From Selenomonadaceae bacterium (lineage in GTDB: Bacteria; Bacillota; Negativicutes; Selenomonadales; Selenomonadaceae), in contig JAFRRH010000013.1 of the NCBI GenBank assembly GCA_017428215.1, positions 39,261-103,260 of the forward strand: a stretch of DNA of 64,000 nucleotides, given 5' to 3'. This document shows, in pieces, positions 23,231 to 33,603 of the stretch. Each line of letters opens with the position of its first letter. Positions within the stretch are counted from its first letter, which is position 1. A program made the translations under genes and the position numbers. The notes under the pieces were generated by a model. It worked only from the letters and a program-made list of their open reading frames with translations. It had not been told where the DNA came from and ran no database searches.

Positions 23231-26200
23231 TTAAACGGCTTCAAAGAGGCGATTAAACGTCTCCAAAGCCTGCGTGTCGCCACTGATTTTGTCGCGTATT
23301 TTGGCAAGTCTTTTGAGTCTCAATTTTATTTTGCCGTTGTCCGCGCCGTAAATGTCGATAATATTTTCAAGTTGAACTTTGAACTTTTCGAGTAATTGAA
23401 TGCGTTCGGCAGTTGCCTCGTTGTGACGATTTAATTTATCAAGCGTATCAGCAAGCGCGAGAATCGCAGATTCAGAAACCTTTTTAAGTTCGACGACTTT
23501 GCGCCGCCAAATTAGAGCCTGTTCGTAATCTCCTTTAGCCGCGAAAGTGTCGGCAATTTGTTCCGGCAAATCGCCAAATACTTCATTTGTCGCGATTCGT
23601 TGATTGTAGTTTTCCATTAAAGATGATAACGCGTTGTCGAATTCCCCCATATTAAATAAAAGATTAGCAATTTCTTTTTCGGCATTGAGAATATCCCACG
23701 AATCTTTATAAGATTTTTTATTAAGTAATCGTAAAATTTCCTGCCATTGCTCCAGCGCACCTTTATAGTTGCCGAGTTTTTCCAACATGTACGCTATATA
23801 TTTTTTTTCATGAAGAATTTCTTCGTTAGTTTCGCTGACATTTGCGAGTTTTTCTGCAATAAAGCGACGGCTGTCGTCGATAATTTCTTTACACAATTCG
23901 TTAGCTTTTTCTTTATCACCCAAACATTCAAATGTTTTGAGTAAATTTCGTTTGACACTGTATAAATTTAGCCCGAAGCTATACATTTCACCTTCATATT
24001 TGCCCGAAATCTTTTTTTCTTCCAAAAGCTCACTATAAATTTCGGCAAGTTTATTGTAAATTTTTATAGCATCATCGGTTTTATCGTATTTAGAATAAGC
24101 TTCTACCAAATTTTCCATTGCGCGGAGTGTATCTTCGGATTTTCTGTCCTTTGCTTTACAGAAATCAACAAGCTCGCGACGATAACGGAGTTCTTCCTCA
24201 TAATCTCCGACTTCTTGTAAAGCGCGAATAACATCATCCATTCCGCTGATAATATCGTAATCTTCCGCGAAATTTTCCTTGACTTTCTGCAAAGATTCTT
24301 TTTCCTCGATAACGATTTCCATGCGGACGCCTAAAGCTTTTTTTTCTTGCCCCATTTTATCAAGACAATTCGCTAAATCTTTCATCTTGTAGACGAATTT
24401 CCAGTGATGATCTTCTTTACACGCAGGATTTATTCTGAAGTTTTCACGATAAAATTTAATGATTTGTTCGCGCAACTCCATTGCTTCGTTGCATTCTCCA
24501 AGATTTTCTAAAGCGCAGGCAAGATTTGACATTTCGTCGGCAATTTTATCGAGGTCGGTAGAATTTTCTTTAAGCTCCTGCAGATATTCTTTTTGTTCAG
24601 AGACAATTTGCTTGCGAATTTCCAGAGCACGTTCTTTTTGCCCCGTCTCGTCAAAAATATCTGCAAGGTTTTCCATTGCCCGAATAAAATCAGAATTATA
24701 ATCCTCTTTATTTGCGGGATTTGTTCTGAAGTTTTCGCGATATAGGTTAATGATTTTTTCGCGCAAAGAGATTTCGTCGTTAAAATTTCCCGCATTATGA
24801 AGATTATATGCGAGTTCTTCTTTATCGCGAATTACGTCTATGTGTGAAGAACCGAGATTTGTTTCCCTTGCGTTGTTAAGTTTCTTACTATATTGCGCAA
24901 TTTTGTCCTTGTTGTCCAGATGTTGATAAACCGAAATTAAATTTTCCAATGCCTCCAGGATTTCAGGCGCATTTTCTACAAAATGAGATTGACAGCATTT
25001 CAAAATATCTTCGCGCCAAATAGCTTCTTCGGAATAATTTTCCTCTCTCTCAAACACAGCGGCGATTCGTTCCATTATGTAAAGAATTTCATTGGCAGGT
25101 GTCTTCGAATCTTCTTTGAGGAGATTAATTATTTCTGTAAATTTCTTGATTGCAACAGAGGTGTCATTTATTTCCACGAGAAAATCCATATATTCGCGCA
25201 ATAAATACAAAAAGCTTTCGCGATTCGTCGGTAAATCTTTCTTGTAATAACCTTCGATTTCTTCAAATAATCTATTGCATTCCTCTACTATTTCTTTGTC
25301 AATGTTATCTGCTCTGTACCTTCTTTTGTATCGTCGTCCAAATCCAAATGGATTCCGTATACTTCCGGATAATGACTCTAACAAATTTTTCTTTGTATAT
25401 ATAATTTCTTCTTCGTTAGCGTCTGGATTCTTTTCGGTAAACTCAAGAATTTTTCGCAGTAACTGAATTTCTTCTTTGTTGTACTCGCTGTGACGAAAGC
25501 TAAAAGCCAAATGACCAAGAGTTGACAGCGTAGCATGATAATCTTTAATCGGCTCGCAACAAGTCTGCTCAATGATGGCGCGAACGGATTCTTTTATTTT
25601 TTCTTTCCAGTATGTCACTTCCGCGCTATCTGGTGCTTCATCGTCAAAGAAACGATTATCCCTTGCCTCTTCCGATTCGTACAGACAACTCACTAACTCC
25701 AGCATGAGATCAACGGTTTCTGCGTCGGGTTTGTCAACGGATTTAATGCGATATTTTAAATCTTCAATGCGTCGTTGTAAATCTTCCGCTTGACGCGCAG
25801 AATTATCGGTGAGCTTTTTTAAAATGTTAGCCGCTTCTTTGTATCGACCGAGTTTTTCTAAAGTATCCGCAAAATCTTTAAGTTCGGAATCCGAAATTGC
25901 ATTAAAAATTACTAGCTCGTCATTGTTTTTTTCGCAAAGATTAATATATTGGCGATAACGCCTAGCTTTTTCTTCAAGATATTCTTGCCCTGAAAATTTT
26001 CCTAATGTCTCTATAAGGTCTCGGAGATTATATTGGAGATTTAAATCGCGCATAAGCTCATCATCTGTTTTTTCATAAAACGCGACAAGTTTTCTTAGGA
26101 TAGATAACTTAGTTTCATAATCTTCATCAAGCTCAAGCAAAAATTTAAATTCTTCTGCCACCTTGATACATTGTCCGTCAATAAAATTATCAAACTCGTC

Positions 26201-28306
26201 AAGCGCGTCGAATATCTTCAAAATTTGCCGACAAACTCTAATCGCCTCGCTTTTTCTGTCACCTGATTCATAAGCCTCCATTAACTGTTTTTTCAGCGAA
26301 ACCATAGCATCTATATCGTCAGATAAACAATACTCACATTCACGATCCATTTCTTCGCGCACTTTTATTTCGTCTTTATAACGCTTCAAATTGTTAAGAA
26401 CTGTAGCAAACCCCCACATTGTCCAAACTCTATATTGACCGTCCGTTTTGCTCAAGGAAAGATCTTTAATTTCTAAATACGCTGCCTCTTCAAGTTCAAA
26501 AGCTTCTTTGATTTTATTTTGCTGTAATCGAAGCCTTGCAAGGCGGTCTTGAAAATAAGCGTGCGGCAAAGGCTCCTTATTGCCAACTTTTACGATAAAT
26601 TTTTGGAGGACGTTTGCTCGTGTCGAGTTGTCGAAGTGGTATTCCAACTGATCAAAATATTCTTCGTAAAATTTCATAAGCTCGGCAGGCGAATCAGTCG
26701 TTCGCAATATAATATCGCTCCACATGTCAAAGTAATAATCGCTACCGCTAAAATACCAATGCTCCTCTTTTTTGAAAAGCTTTTTGAAATAAGCATTGGT
26801 TCTGTTGCGAATGTCGGTGAAGTAATTCGAGAAATCTTTATCTTGCTTCAAGCTCGGCAACAGGAAAGAACTAATCGTTCGGTCGAAACTATAAATTTTT
26901 TCCTGCTTACCGTAACTTAAATCGGCAAAAGATTCCTCAACTAAAATACTCTTCAAACGCTTGTAAACGTTCGGATTGTAGTCGGGAATGACTGCGCGGA
27001 AAATCTCGCCCGTCCACCTGCCCAATATACAAAGTTTTTGAAGTAATGCGCGGCTATTTTCATCAAAGGAACCAATCGCCCGCTCGACAACTTCTTCCAA
27101 ATTCTCGCCGAAGTCAGGATCCTCACCTTTAAGAAATTTATTTTTGTAAGTTACATTACAGCACAAGTAGATATAATAAGGAAGCCCGCCCGTCACTTCG
27201 ATAATCTTGTTGCGAATGTGTTCTTCCTTGAAATTAAGCTCATCTAAATATTTATTTATCGAATCTTTATCGAGAGAGTCAAGCGTGTAATTTTTAACGC
27301 GGCCCTTTTCAAGATCTGCATCTCCGATTTCGTTTATCTCGTATCTGCCGGCGATAACCCACATGACACGGTCAGCAGTTAGAAGAAGTTCGCCGATCCA
27401 CCAATCAATGGGTACAAGCTCATTGTCTTCGGAAATAAGATGGACGGTTTTTTTCTTGCCGCTTTCTTCGCCCGTCAACTTTTCGTAGGTATCGAGGAAA
27501 ATAATCAAATCGGTATTATTTTTTTCAAGCCAGAAAGATATATCTTGCGCGAACAGCGTCGGCAAAAATTCTTCAATGAATGCGGAATTACTTTCCTCGT
27601 TCAGATTTTCCAATTCGTCTGCAACAGCTTTATAATCTTCGTTGCCGTTTTTACGTGCTTCTTCTTCGCGGCGAGCTTGCTTTTTGTCGATTAAATCCAA
27701 CATGGACTTTATAAATTTAAGCACAGGGTTAGCTTCCAAAGTGCCCTGCCCCAAAGCTTGAAAAAATTCCAAAATGTCGTTGTCTTTATCTTCCAAAAAA
27801 GGTTTTATAATTTTTGCTACTCCCGCCATTCGGTCATTTGTATTTCCTATTTTTGAAAAATTTTTCTTGAAAGAGCGGAACAGCGAACTGCTTTCAAGCA
27901 CGGCTTTTTGTTGCTCGGCAGTGACGAAATCACCATTCTTTTGCGCAAGATAAATGCAACCCTTATCGAACAGCGGAAAATCCATTTGATATTTATCGCT
28001 CAATTTTTCGCACAAAGATTTTAAAACTTTAGGCATTTCGGTACTGCCAAGCTTAAAGTCATGATAAACGAATTTTTTGTTTTTATTCTGTGCAATCTCT
28101 TCAAATTGTTTAAGCAGAGCACTTTTCCCAACCCCGCCGACGCCCGAATAAGTTAACAACATTCCGTTTTTGTTGATAGTAGCTATTTCCGCCTCAAGCA
28201 AGTGTGAATTGAAAGTTCTTGTATATTGCTCTCTGTCGACAAAAATTTTTTTTGAATCATTATTTGTTTTCTGCTTGTCGATATTTTTCTTCCTTGAAAA
28301 GCGCAT
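23231..28306 (-). CDS. Giant STAND-type ATPase with TPR array
   Basis: 1691 residues. An N-terminal P-loop module has Walker A GVGGVGKS (55-62), Walker B LIIFLDTYE (267-275), a sensor-like VMWVIAGR (314-321) and a GGLPYYIYL motif near 385, the order seen in STAND/AP-ATPases. A winged-helix-like stretch follows, then more than 1000 residues of TPR-like helical pairs (recurring A-x-x-L-x-x-L-G-x-Y-x-E-A). There is no enzymatic effector domain at either end and no membrane segment. Signalling or defence STAND proteins use the TPRs for sensing; the role here is unknown. Flanked by rel and recJ without linked partners. Confidence 0.7.
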   Translation of the reverse strand: MRFSRKKNIDKQKTNNDSKKIFVDREQYTRTFNSHLLEAEIATINKNGMLLTYSGVGGVGKSALLKQFEEIAQNKNKKFVYHDFKLGSTEMPKVLKSLCEKLSDKYQMDFPLFDKGCIYLAQKNGDFVTAEQQKAVLESSSLFRSFKKNFSKIGNTNDRMAGVAKIIKPFLEDKDNDILEFFQALGQGTLEANPVLKFIKSMLDLIDKKQARREEEARKNGNEDYKAVADELENLNEESNSAFIEEFLPTLFAQDISFWLEKNNTDLIIFLDTYEKLTGEESGKKKTVHLISEDNELVPIDWWIGELLLTADRVMWVIAGRYEINEIGDADLEKGRVKNYTLDSLDKDSINKYLDELNFKEEHIRNKIIEVTGGLPYYIYLCCNVTYKNKFLKGEDPDFGENLEEVVERAIGSFDENSRALLQKLCILGRWTGEIFRAVIPDYNPNVYKRLKSILVEESFADLSYGKQEKIYSFDRTISSFLLPSLKQDKDFSNYFTDIRNRTNAYFKKLFKKEEHWYFSGSDYYFDMWSDIILRTTDSPAELMKFYEEYFDQLEYHFDNSTRANVLQKFIVKVGNKEPLPHAYFQDRLARLRLQQNKIKEAFELEEAAYLEIKDLSLSKTDGQYRVWTMWGFATVLNNLKRYKDEIKVREEMDRECEYCLSDDIDAMVSLKKQLMEAYESGDRKSEAIRVCRQILKIFDALDEFDNFIDGQCIKVAEEFKFLLELDEDYETKLSILRKLVAFYEKTDDELMRDLNLQYNLRDLIETLGKFSGQEYLEEKARRYRQYINLCEKNNDELVIFNAISDSELKDFADTLEKLGRYKEAANILKKLTDNSARQAEDLQRRIEDLKYRIKSVDKPDAETVDLMLELVSCLYESEEARDNRFFDDEAPDSAEVTYWKEKIKESVRAIIEQTCCEPIKDYHATLSTLGHLAFSFRHSEYNKEEIQLLRKILEFTEKNPDANEEEIIYTKKNLLESLSGSIRNPFGFGRRYKRRYRADNIDKEIVEECNRLFEEIEGYYKKDLPTNRESFLYLLREYMDFLVEINDTSVAIKKFTEIINLLKEDSKTPANEILYIMERIAAVFEREENYSEEAIWREDILKCCQSHFVENAPEILEALENLISVYQHLDNKDKIAQYSKKLNNARETNLGSSHIDVIRDKEELAYNLHNAGNFNDEISLREKIINLYRENFRTNPANKEDYNSDFIRAMENLADIFDETGQKERALEIRKQIVSEQKEYLQELKENSTDLDKIADEMSNLACALENLGECNEAMELREQIIKFYRENFRINPACKEDHHWKFVYKMKDLANCLDKMGQEKKALGVRMEIVIEEKESLQKVKENFAEDYDIISGMDDVIRALQEVGDYEEELRYRRELVDFCKAKDRKSEDTLRAMENLVEAYSKYDKTDDAIKIYNKLAEIYSELLEEKKISGKYEGEMYSFGLNLYSVKRNLLKTFECLGDKEKANELCKEIIDDSRRFIAEKLANVSETNEEILHEKKYIAYMLEKLGNYKGALEQWQEILRLLNKKSYKDSWDILNAEKEIANLLFNMGEFDNALSSLMENYNQRIATNEVFGDLPEQIADTFAAKGDYEQALIWRRKVVELKKVSESAILALADTLDKLNRHNEATAERIQLLEKFKVQLENIIDIYGADNGKIKLRLKRLAKIRDKISGDTQALETFNRLFEAV

Positions 28307-28326
28307 TTATCTCACCGCCCTTTCAG

Positions 28327-30399
28327 TTACATATTTAGGGAACGTTTCTTTGAAACTGCCTCAAGCGATATGATTTTCGCGCTCGTAGGCTTCGGTACTT
28401 CCGCCGCTTGCTCACGCCGTCCAAGTCTGAATGTCCTCGAATTCATTAATTCCAATTTATTTTTAGCTCGCGGTAGCTCAAATGTTTGCTTGTCGCTGTT
28501 GATTATTATCAAGCCCAGTTCCTCGAAAACTTTAATCGCGCTGTCGAATTTATACGTGGAAAAATTTTTGCCCGATTCGTTGAAAACCTTAACCAAAGAG
28601 CACAAGTCAAATCTCTCCGTAAAGGCGCGGGCACGACGCAAGAATTTATAAATATCAACAAGTTGCTCGCGGTCGGGGAATTCGCCTTCTACTGCTACAG
28701 GCTCCAAACTCGACACGCTACATTGAATATGGATTTCGCCTTGCCACTCGTCCAGCGACGGCTCATAAGCTATATCAATCGGCTCACTTTCCACAAGCGG
28801 CACAAGATTTCCGCTGTTCCACGCAATCGCACGGATTTTTTGTTCGCCTCCGTCAATAGCAAAGCTCAAATGCGCCCCGCCTGAACCAATCGTCCGCGCC
28901 CAAGTTCCGCGAATATTTTTACATGCAAGCACGGGGCGCGGATTTCCTAAGCCATAAGGCTCAAACTTTTCAAACTCGTGCGCCACGTCCAAAGTTATCT
29001 GAGCGGGGTCAATGATTGCGTCGACATATAAAATCGGCTGAAAATCCTCGTCGCTCAAATTTTGCCTTACATAATTATCAAATCGTCGCACCAATTCCGG
29101 AACATTTTCAGCTACGATTTCAAGACCTGCCGCTTGAGAGTGTCCGCCATATTGCTTGAAAATTTCGGACATGCTGTCGAGGGCGTTTTTCATGTGGAGC
29201 GCGGGAATACTTCTGCACGAGCCGCGATAAGAAATTCCGTCATGCGTCGTCAAAATAATCGTCGGCAAGTTATAACGTTCGACAAGTTTAGAGGCAGTCA
29301 ATCCGATAACGCCTTCCTGCCAATCCTCGCCCGCGATAACCAACGTACTCAAATCGCCGCCGCATTCCTCGCGCATGGCACGAACTTTTCCCTCAGCCGC
29401 CATTAAAATTTCTTCCTCAATTTCTTTGCGCTTCTGATTCATCTTGTTAAGCCGCCGAGCCAAAGTTTTAGCCTCGTCTGCATCTTCCATAAGCAAAAGT
29501 TTAAGTCCCTCGCTAGCCGTCTTCAATCGCCCAATAGAATTAAGACGCGGCGCAATTTGGAAGGCGACATGCCCAGCAGAAATTTTTTTCTCGCCAAGAC
29601 CTGACGCATGAACTAAAGCTTTAAGCCCAATACATTCCGTTTGACGCATTTCCTTTAAGCCCATGCGAACAATTTTGCGATTTTCTCCGACGAGCTGAAC
29701 TAAATCGGCAACAGTAGCTAACGCGGCAATTTCAATATCTGTCGTGTAAGTTTGGAAGTCAACGCCGTTAAGTTCTTGCTCCAATGCTTGACAGAGCTTG
29801 AAGGCAACGCCCGCCCCGCAAAGATTTTTTTCTGGATAAGGACAGCCTTTTTGATTGGGATCAACTACTGCTACGGCAGATTTAATTTCCGCCAGCGCAG
29901 GCAAGTGGTGGTCAGTAACAATTATTTCAAGCAAATCTTTGACGGCGGCAATTTCTTTCTCGTTGGTTATGCCGCAATCCACGCTAATTAAAAGTGTCGT
30001 GCCCTCCGAAGAAATTTTTTTCAACGCGGGAACGTTCAAGCCGTAACCTTCAGAGCGGGCGGGAATATAACTTTCAACCTCCGCGCCGAATTTGCGGAAC
30101 TTCCTAATTAAAATTGCCGACGCGCTCATTCCGTCAACATCATAATCTCCGTAGACGCAAATTTTTTCGTGCGCGTCAAGAGCTTTTTTAATTCTGTCGA
30201 CGGCGGTGCGCATTCCCTTCATTGCGAACGGGTCGTTAAAAGGCGCGGCTTCCGGCTCCAAATAATTTTTCGCCGATTGAGCGTCCCTTATCCCGCGATT
30301 ATACAAAACTCTCGCAGTCAATTCACTTATGCTCAATGCCTCCGCTATAGTCTGAACTTTTGCGGCGTCCGTCTTTTTAATAACCCATTTTTTTCGCAT
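28327..30399 (-). CDS. recJ: Single-stranded-DNA-specific exonuclease RecJ
   Basis: 690 residues from ATG 30399, chosen for GGAGG six bases upstream; an in-frame start 15 codons earlier has none. It is a 5'-3' exonuclease in recombination and repair. DHH-family motifs are seen: CVYGDYDVDGMSA, then VDCGITN, VTDHHLP, and the DHHA1 motif GGHSQAAG. An OB-fold domain follows and the C terminus extends about 150 residues. Somewhat shorter than the Bacillus protein. Only 20 bases separate it from the STAND gene downstream. Confidence 0.94.
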   Translation of the reverse strand: MRKKWVIKKTDAAKVQTIAEALSISELTARVLYNRGIRDAQSAKNYLEPEAAPFNDPFAMKGMRTAVDRIKKALDAHEKICVYGDYDVDGMSASAILIRKFRKFGAEVESYIPARSEGYGLNVPALKKISSEGTTLLISVDCGITNEKEIAAVKDLLEIIVTDHHLPALAEIKSAVAVVDPNQKGCPYPEKNLCGAGVAFKLCQALEQELNGVDFQTYTTDIEIAALATVADLVQLVGENRKIVRMGLKEMRQTECIGLKALVHASGLGEKKISAGHVAFQIAPRLNSIGRLKTASEGLKLLLMEDADEAKTLARRLNKMNQKRKEIEEEILMAAEGKVRAMREECGGDLSTLVIAGEDWQEGVIGLTASKLVERYNLPTIILTTHDGISYRGSCRSIPALHMKNALDSMSEIFKQYGGHSQAAGLEIVAENVPELVRRFDNYVRQNLSDEDFQPILYVDAIIDPAQITLDVAHEFEKFEPYGLGNPRPVLACKNIRGTWARTIGSGGAHLSFAIDGGEQKIRAIAWNSGNLVPLVESEPIDIAYEPSLDEWQGEIHIQCSVSSLEPVAVEGEFPDREQLVDIYKFLRRARAFTERFDLCSLVKVFNESGKNFSTYKFDSAIKVFEELGLIIINSDKQTFELPRAKNKLELMNSRTFRLGRREQAAEVPKPTSAKIISLEAVSKKRSLNM

Positions 30400-30508
30400 A
30401 GCAATCCTCCGTCCTTGTTTATCTTTTGCCGCTTGATTGTACAATTCTTTATTGAAACTGTCTACAAAAAAAATTCGCCGCTCAATCGAGTGACGAACTT
30501 TTTAATTT

Positions 30509-30967
30509 TTATTCGAGTGTCATAGCTATTTCGTCGCAGTTAGGAAATTTTGGACAGTCTATACATTCTTTCCAAATTTTATGCGGCAATGATTCTTTAG
30601 TCGTCGTCGTGAATCCCAGCGATTTAAAAAATTCCGGACGATAAGTCAGCGTGAAAAAATTTTTTACTCCGAGTGTGCGACCTTCCTCTAAAAGTTTTTT
30701 GACGATTGAAGAGCCGATACCTCGCCGCGAAAAATTTTCGTGAACCGCCATTGACCGAACCTCTGCTAACTCATTCCAAGTCAAATGCAACGCGCCGACG
30801 CCGACAATTTTTTTTGAGTCAACGTCCTCTGCCACGACGAATTCTCGCAACGCCTCGTAAAGTGTGCTGTGCGGTTTTGGAAGCATTACGCCTTGTGCCG
30901 CGTAAAATGCTATTAAATCATGAATTTCGTCTACGTCAGCGAACGTCGCCTTACGATAATAAATCAT
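30509..30967 (-). CDS. GNAT N-acetyltransferase, ArgA-like
   Basis: 152 residues from ATG 30967. It transfers acetyl from acetyl-CoA. The CoA-binding motif A is NFSRRGIGSSIVKKLLEEG. The substrate region LPHKIWKECIDCPKFPNCDE resembles short N-acetylglutamate synthase-like acetyltransferases, with a Cys cluster (C-x2-C-x4-C). It could make N-acetylglutamate for arginine synthesis, but no arg gene is adjacent. It starts ten bases after the epimerase gene. Confidence 0.75.
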   Translation of the reverse strand: MIYYRKATFADVDEIHDLIAFYAAQGVMLPKPHSTLYEALREFVVAEDVDSKKIVGVGALHLTWNELAEVRSMAVHENFSRRGIGSSIVKKLLEEGRTLGVKNFFTLTYRPEFFKSLGFTTTTKESLPHKIWKECIDCPKFPNCDEIAMTLE

Positions 30968-30977
30968 CAATTCACCT

Positions 30978-32033
30978 TCAATTAACGATTGACTTTAAAA
31001 TTTCTATGGTTTTCTTTACGCCCGACCGCGTATCGTCTTTAGGCGACCAGCCAAGCGCACGAAGTTTATCGTTGCTCATAATTGCGTTGACGGATTTAGA
31101 AAAACCTTTAGCTTGCGTCTCGCTCGGCAACTCGAAAACAACTTTGCGACCGGCAAGAGAACTTATATATTTGGCGATTTGGCGCAAGGAAAGAATTTCG
31201 CTTGAATCTGCGACGTTATAAGCTTCGCCGCATTTGCCGTTCAGCAAGCAGTAAAGAATTCCGTTCGCCGCGTCCGTCGCGTAGCAATAAGAAAATTTCG
31301 GCACGCCTTGACTTTTTAAAACAATGTCCTCGCCGCGTACGCCGTTTATAATAAATTCGCTCATTGCTTTGGAATCATTAAGACGCATTGTCGCGCCGTA
31401 AATCCTGCTCAAGCGCGGAATCACAATGTCAAGCCCGTGTTGGCTGATATAAGCTTGACAGAGAGCCTCGCCCGCCCGCTTAGCTTCGGGATAACCTGCG
31501 CGGAGCGTGTTGCAATTTATGTAGCCGCAATAATTCTCGTCGAAAATATCTTCGTCGCGCAGAGCCTTGCCGTAAATTTCCACACTCGACACGAAGACAA
31601 ACCGTGAAATTTTTTTCCGCAATCCGAACTCCAAAAGATTATACGTACCGATAATATTTGTTGTCATAGTGCTGACGGGTTCAGTTGAGTAAAGCAGAGG
31701 GTGCGTATTGCTCGCCGCGTGAATTATAAAATCGACGTCTAAATCATTTTTAATAGGCTCGTTAACGTCCAACTTGACGAACTCAAAATTTTTATCGTCG
31801 AGGTAATCAGCGAATCTTTCTTTAGCAATTTTTTCGTTACGTCCCGCCGCGCAGATTTTCACGTTGAGATTATCATCGCGATTTTTTTTCATTAGCAAAT
31901 CGACAAGCACCGTACCGACAAGTCCGCTCGCGCCGGTGAGGAGCAAACTTTTTCCCGACAATTTTTCCCACGACAAATTTTCGTTGGCAATGCCAGCAAT
32001 ATCCGCCGCGTAAAGTTCATGGTTAATATACAC
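30978..32033 (-). CDS. NAD-dependent epimerase/dehydratase (extended SDR)
   Basis: 351 residues. The cofactor loop LLLTGASGLVGTVL starts near residue 29. The catalytic triad region shows VSSVEIYG and YPEAKRAGE, a Y-x3-K with serine upstream, as in nucleotide-sugar epimerases and dehydratases. The C-terminal domain has substrate residues PKFSYCYATDAANG. It sits nine bases after a cytidylyltransferase gene, so it probably acts on the CDP-activated or related sugar made there, for a surface glycan. The exact sugar is not known. Confidence 0.82.
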   Translation of the reverse strand: MYINHELYAADIAGIANENLSWEKLSGKSLLLTGASGLVGTVLVDLLMKKNRDDNLNVKICAAGRNEKIAKERFADYLDDKNFEFVKLDVNEPIKNDLDVDFIIHAASNTHPLLYSTEPVSTMTTNIIGTYNLLEFGLRKKISRFVFVSSVEIYGKALRDEDIFDENYCGYINCNTLRAGYPEAKRAGEALCQAYISQHGLDIVIPRLSRIYGATMRLNDSKAMSEFIINGVRGEDIVLKSQGVPKFSYCYATDAANGILYCLLNGKCGEAYNVADSSEILSLRQIAKYISSLAGRKVVFELPSETQAKGFSKSVNAIMSNDKLRALGWSPKDDTRSGVKKTIEILKSIVN

Positions 32034-32042
32034 GTCGACACC

Positions 32043-32762
32043 TCATTTCAGCCAATCGGTTTTCTTAGCGGCAAGCAACGCTTTAAACAGCTCAATATCC
32101 TCGACGGTCGTAATTTTAATATTTCTGTCGGAGCCGCTCGCAAAATACAAAGTTTCGCCCAAATCAACCATCATGGTATTGACGTAAGAGGAGCCGTAAA
32201 TACCAATTTTCTCTTTGAAAGCTTTTTCGTAAGCCCAGAGAAGTTTACCGAATTTATAAGCTTGCGGAGTTTGCACACGGCGCAACGTGTCACGGACGAT
32301 ATATTCCCGCGTGCTGTATTCGTCGGCTTTCTTAAAAATCTGTTCGTTGTAGGGCATACTCGTTACGCCGTTTCCGTGCCGCCTGCAAGTCGCGATAACG
32401 TCGGAGAGAACTTCCGAATCAACCAGCGGGCGAATACCGTCGTGAATAATTACAATGTCATCGTACGCGCAAAATTCTTTCATGGCGAATACGCCGTTGC
32501 GCGTAGATTCTTGGACGGACGCGCCGCCGTTGATTATATGCTTTAACTTCGTGATATTGTATTGGCGCGAATAGGCACGCAAAATATCTTGCCAGCCGTC
32601 GAGGCATACAACAAAGATAAAATCAATTTCGGGGTGTTGCTGAAAGTTTTCAAGCGTGTAAATGATAATCGGCTTGTCGTAGACGTTTATAAATTGCTTG
32701 GGAATATCTTGACGTGTGCGCTGTCCTTTGCCGGATGCAAGTAACAATGCAACTGTACTCAT
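32043..32762 (-). CDS. IspD/TarI-family cytidylyltransferase
   Basis: 239 residues from ATG 32762 (GGAGG seven bases upstream). It transfers CMP to a sugar- or polyol-phosphate. The N-terminal LLLASGKGQRTRQDIPKQF is the nucleotide-binding loop, with HDGIRPLVDSE and QTPQAYKF further on. Both IspD (methylerythritol phosphate) and TarI (ribitol phosphate) share these. The neighbouring epimerase, and no isoprenoid gene nearby, favour a TarI-like role in glycan precursor synthesis. Confidence 0.8.
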   Translation of the reverse strand: MSTVALLLASGKGQRTRQDIPKQFINVYDKPIIIYTLENFQQHPEIDFIFVVCLDGWQDILRAYSRQYNITKLKHIINGGASVQESTRNGVFAMKEFCAYDDIVIIHDGIRPLVDSEVLSDVIATCRRHGNGVTSMPYNEQIFKKADEYSTREYIVRDTLRRVQTPQAYKFGKLLWAYEKAFKEKIGIYGSSYVNTMMVDLGETLYFASGSDRNIKITTVEDIELFKALLAAKKTDWLK

Positions 32763-32910
32763 AAAATTTCCTCCTGTCAATATATTGATAAATTTAACAT
32801 TTGTCTTATTTTTGTCTGCTACTTATCTGCATAGTTTTATTGAAAATCGCGGCATTTTCTTACTTTAATTTCAGCATGTTGTGCATATAAAGATTCTGTG
32901 TTATTTGATA

Positions 32911-32990
32911 GTGATAGGTAAGGATTTGAAGCAATCGACACTTTTTCCCCCACTGCCCGCCGTACAAGCGATGTTGCATACGGCGTTTCA
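32911..32990 (-). mobile_element. Group II intron 3' end remnant 1 (domains V/VI)
   Basis: Minus strand. CGCCGTATGC and GCTTGTACGGCG form a domain V-like stem with a lost tetraloop, then GTGGGGGAAAAAG and the typical intron end CTTACCTATCAC at 32911. Reverse transcriptase coding sequence is not recognisable upstream. The rest of 32763-33100 holds no gene I can support, only an unassigned minus-strand open frame at 33006-33191. Confidence 0.65.
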
Positions 32991-33097
32991 TCTTTTTTAA
33001 TCTAATCAATCTACCGTAAGGATAGTATTTCCAACCAGTTTTCTTAACACATTGAGTTTTTTCATATCAGGCTTGCCTTTGAACTTGTAGCGGTAGT

Positions 33098-33603
33098 GAG
33101 AAAAAATTTCTGTAAAAAACACCAAGCGAGAAGTTAGAAGGGCAAACGTCCCACGAAAATAATAGAGAACTCGCAATAAATTAAACCCCAATAATCGTGG
33201 GAAGAGTCGGCGAAAACTTGAAAGTGGGAATAATGGCGTCCAAATTTGTACGCCAAGATTTTATTGAGTGCAGATACTTTTTTGACCAGTTGAGTTCAAC
33301 TTCTTCGCGGATACGGGCGGCAGTCGGCTCGTCTTGCGCAGTGTAAATTTTTTTTAAGTCATCGGCGAAATTTTCGCGCTCCTTAGTTGCCACATACTTA
33401 AGCGTATGTATGAGTTGGTGGATAATGCAATGTTGAAATTCACTGAGGAAAGGCAGTCTCGACAGCGTCTTTCAATCCCTTCAGCACAAAGAACTAAAAT
33501 GTCCTGCAACCCGCGATTCTTAAGAGAATTCAAAACGCCGAGCCAATATTTTGCGCTCTCATTTTCCCGTATCTCAATGCCCAAAACTTCCTTGCACCGT
33601 ATA
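33098..33603. repeat. Inverted repeat, left arm (IS256 fragment)
   Basis: About 500 bases repeated in inverted orientation at 36286-36783 with few differences. Both arms carry the same decayed transposase piece and the same non-coding tail, so the copy was made after the element had decayed. Confidence 0.8.

Noticed and set aside
23231..28306. Avs-type antiphage protein
   Set aside because: The STAND motifs fit, but there is no effector domain and no defence neighbourhood, so the specific call was not made.
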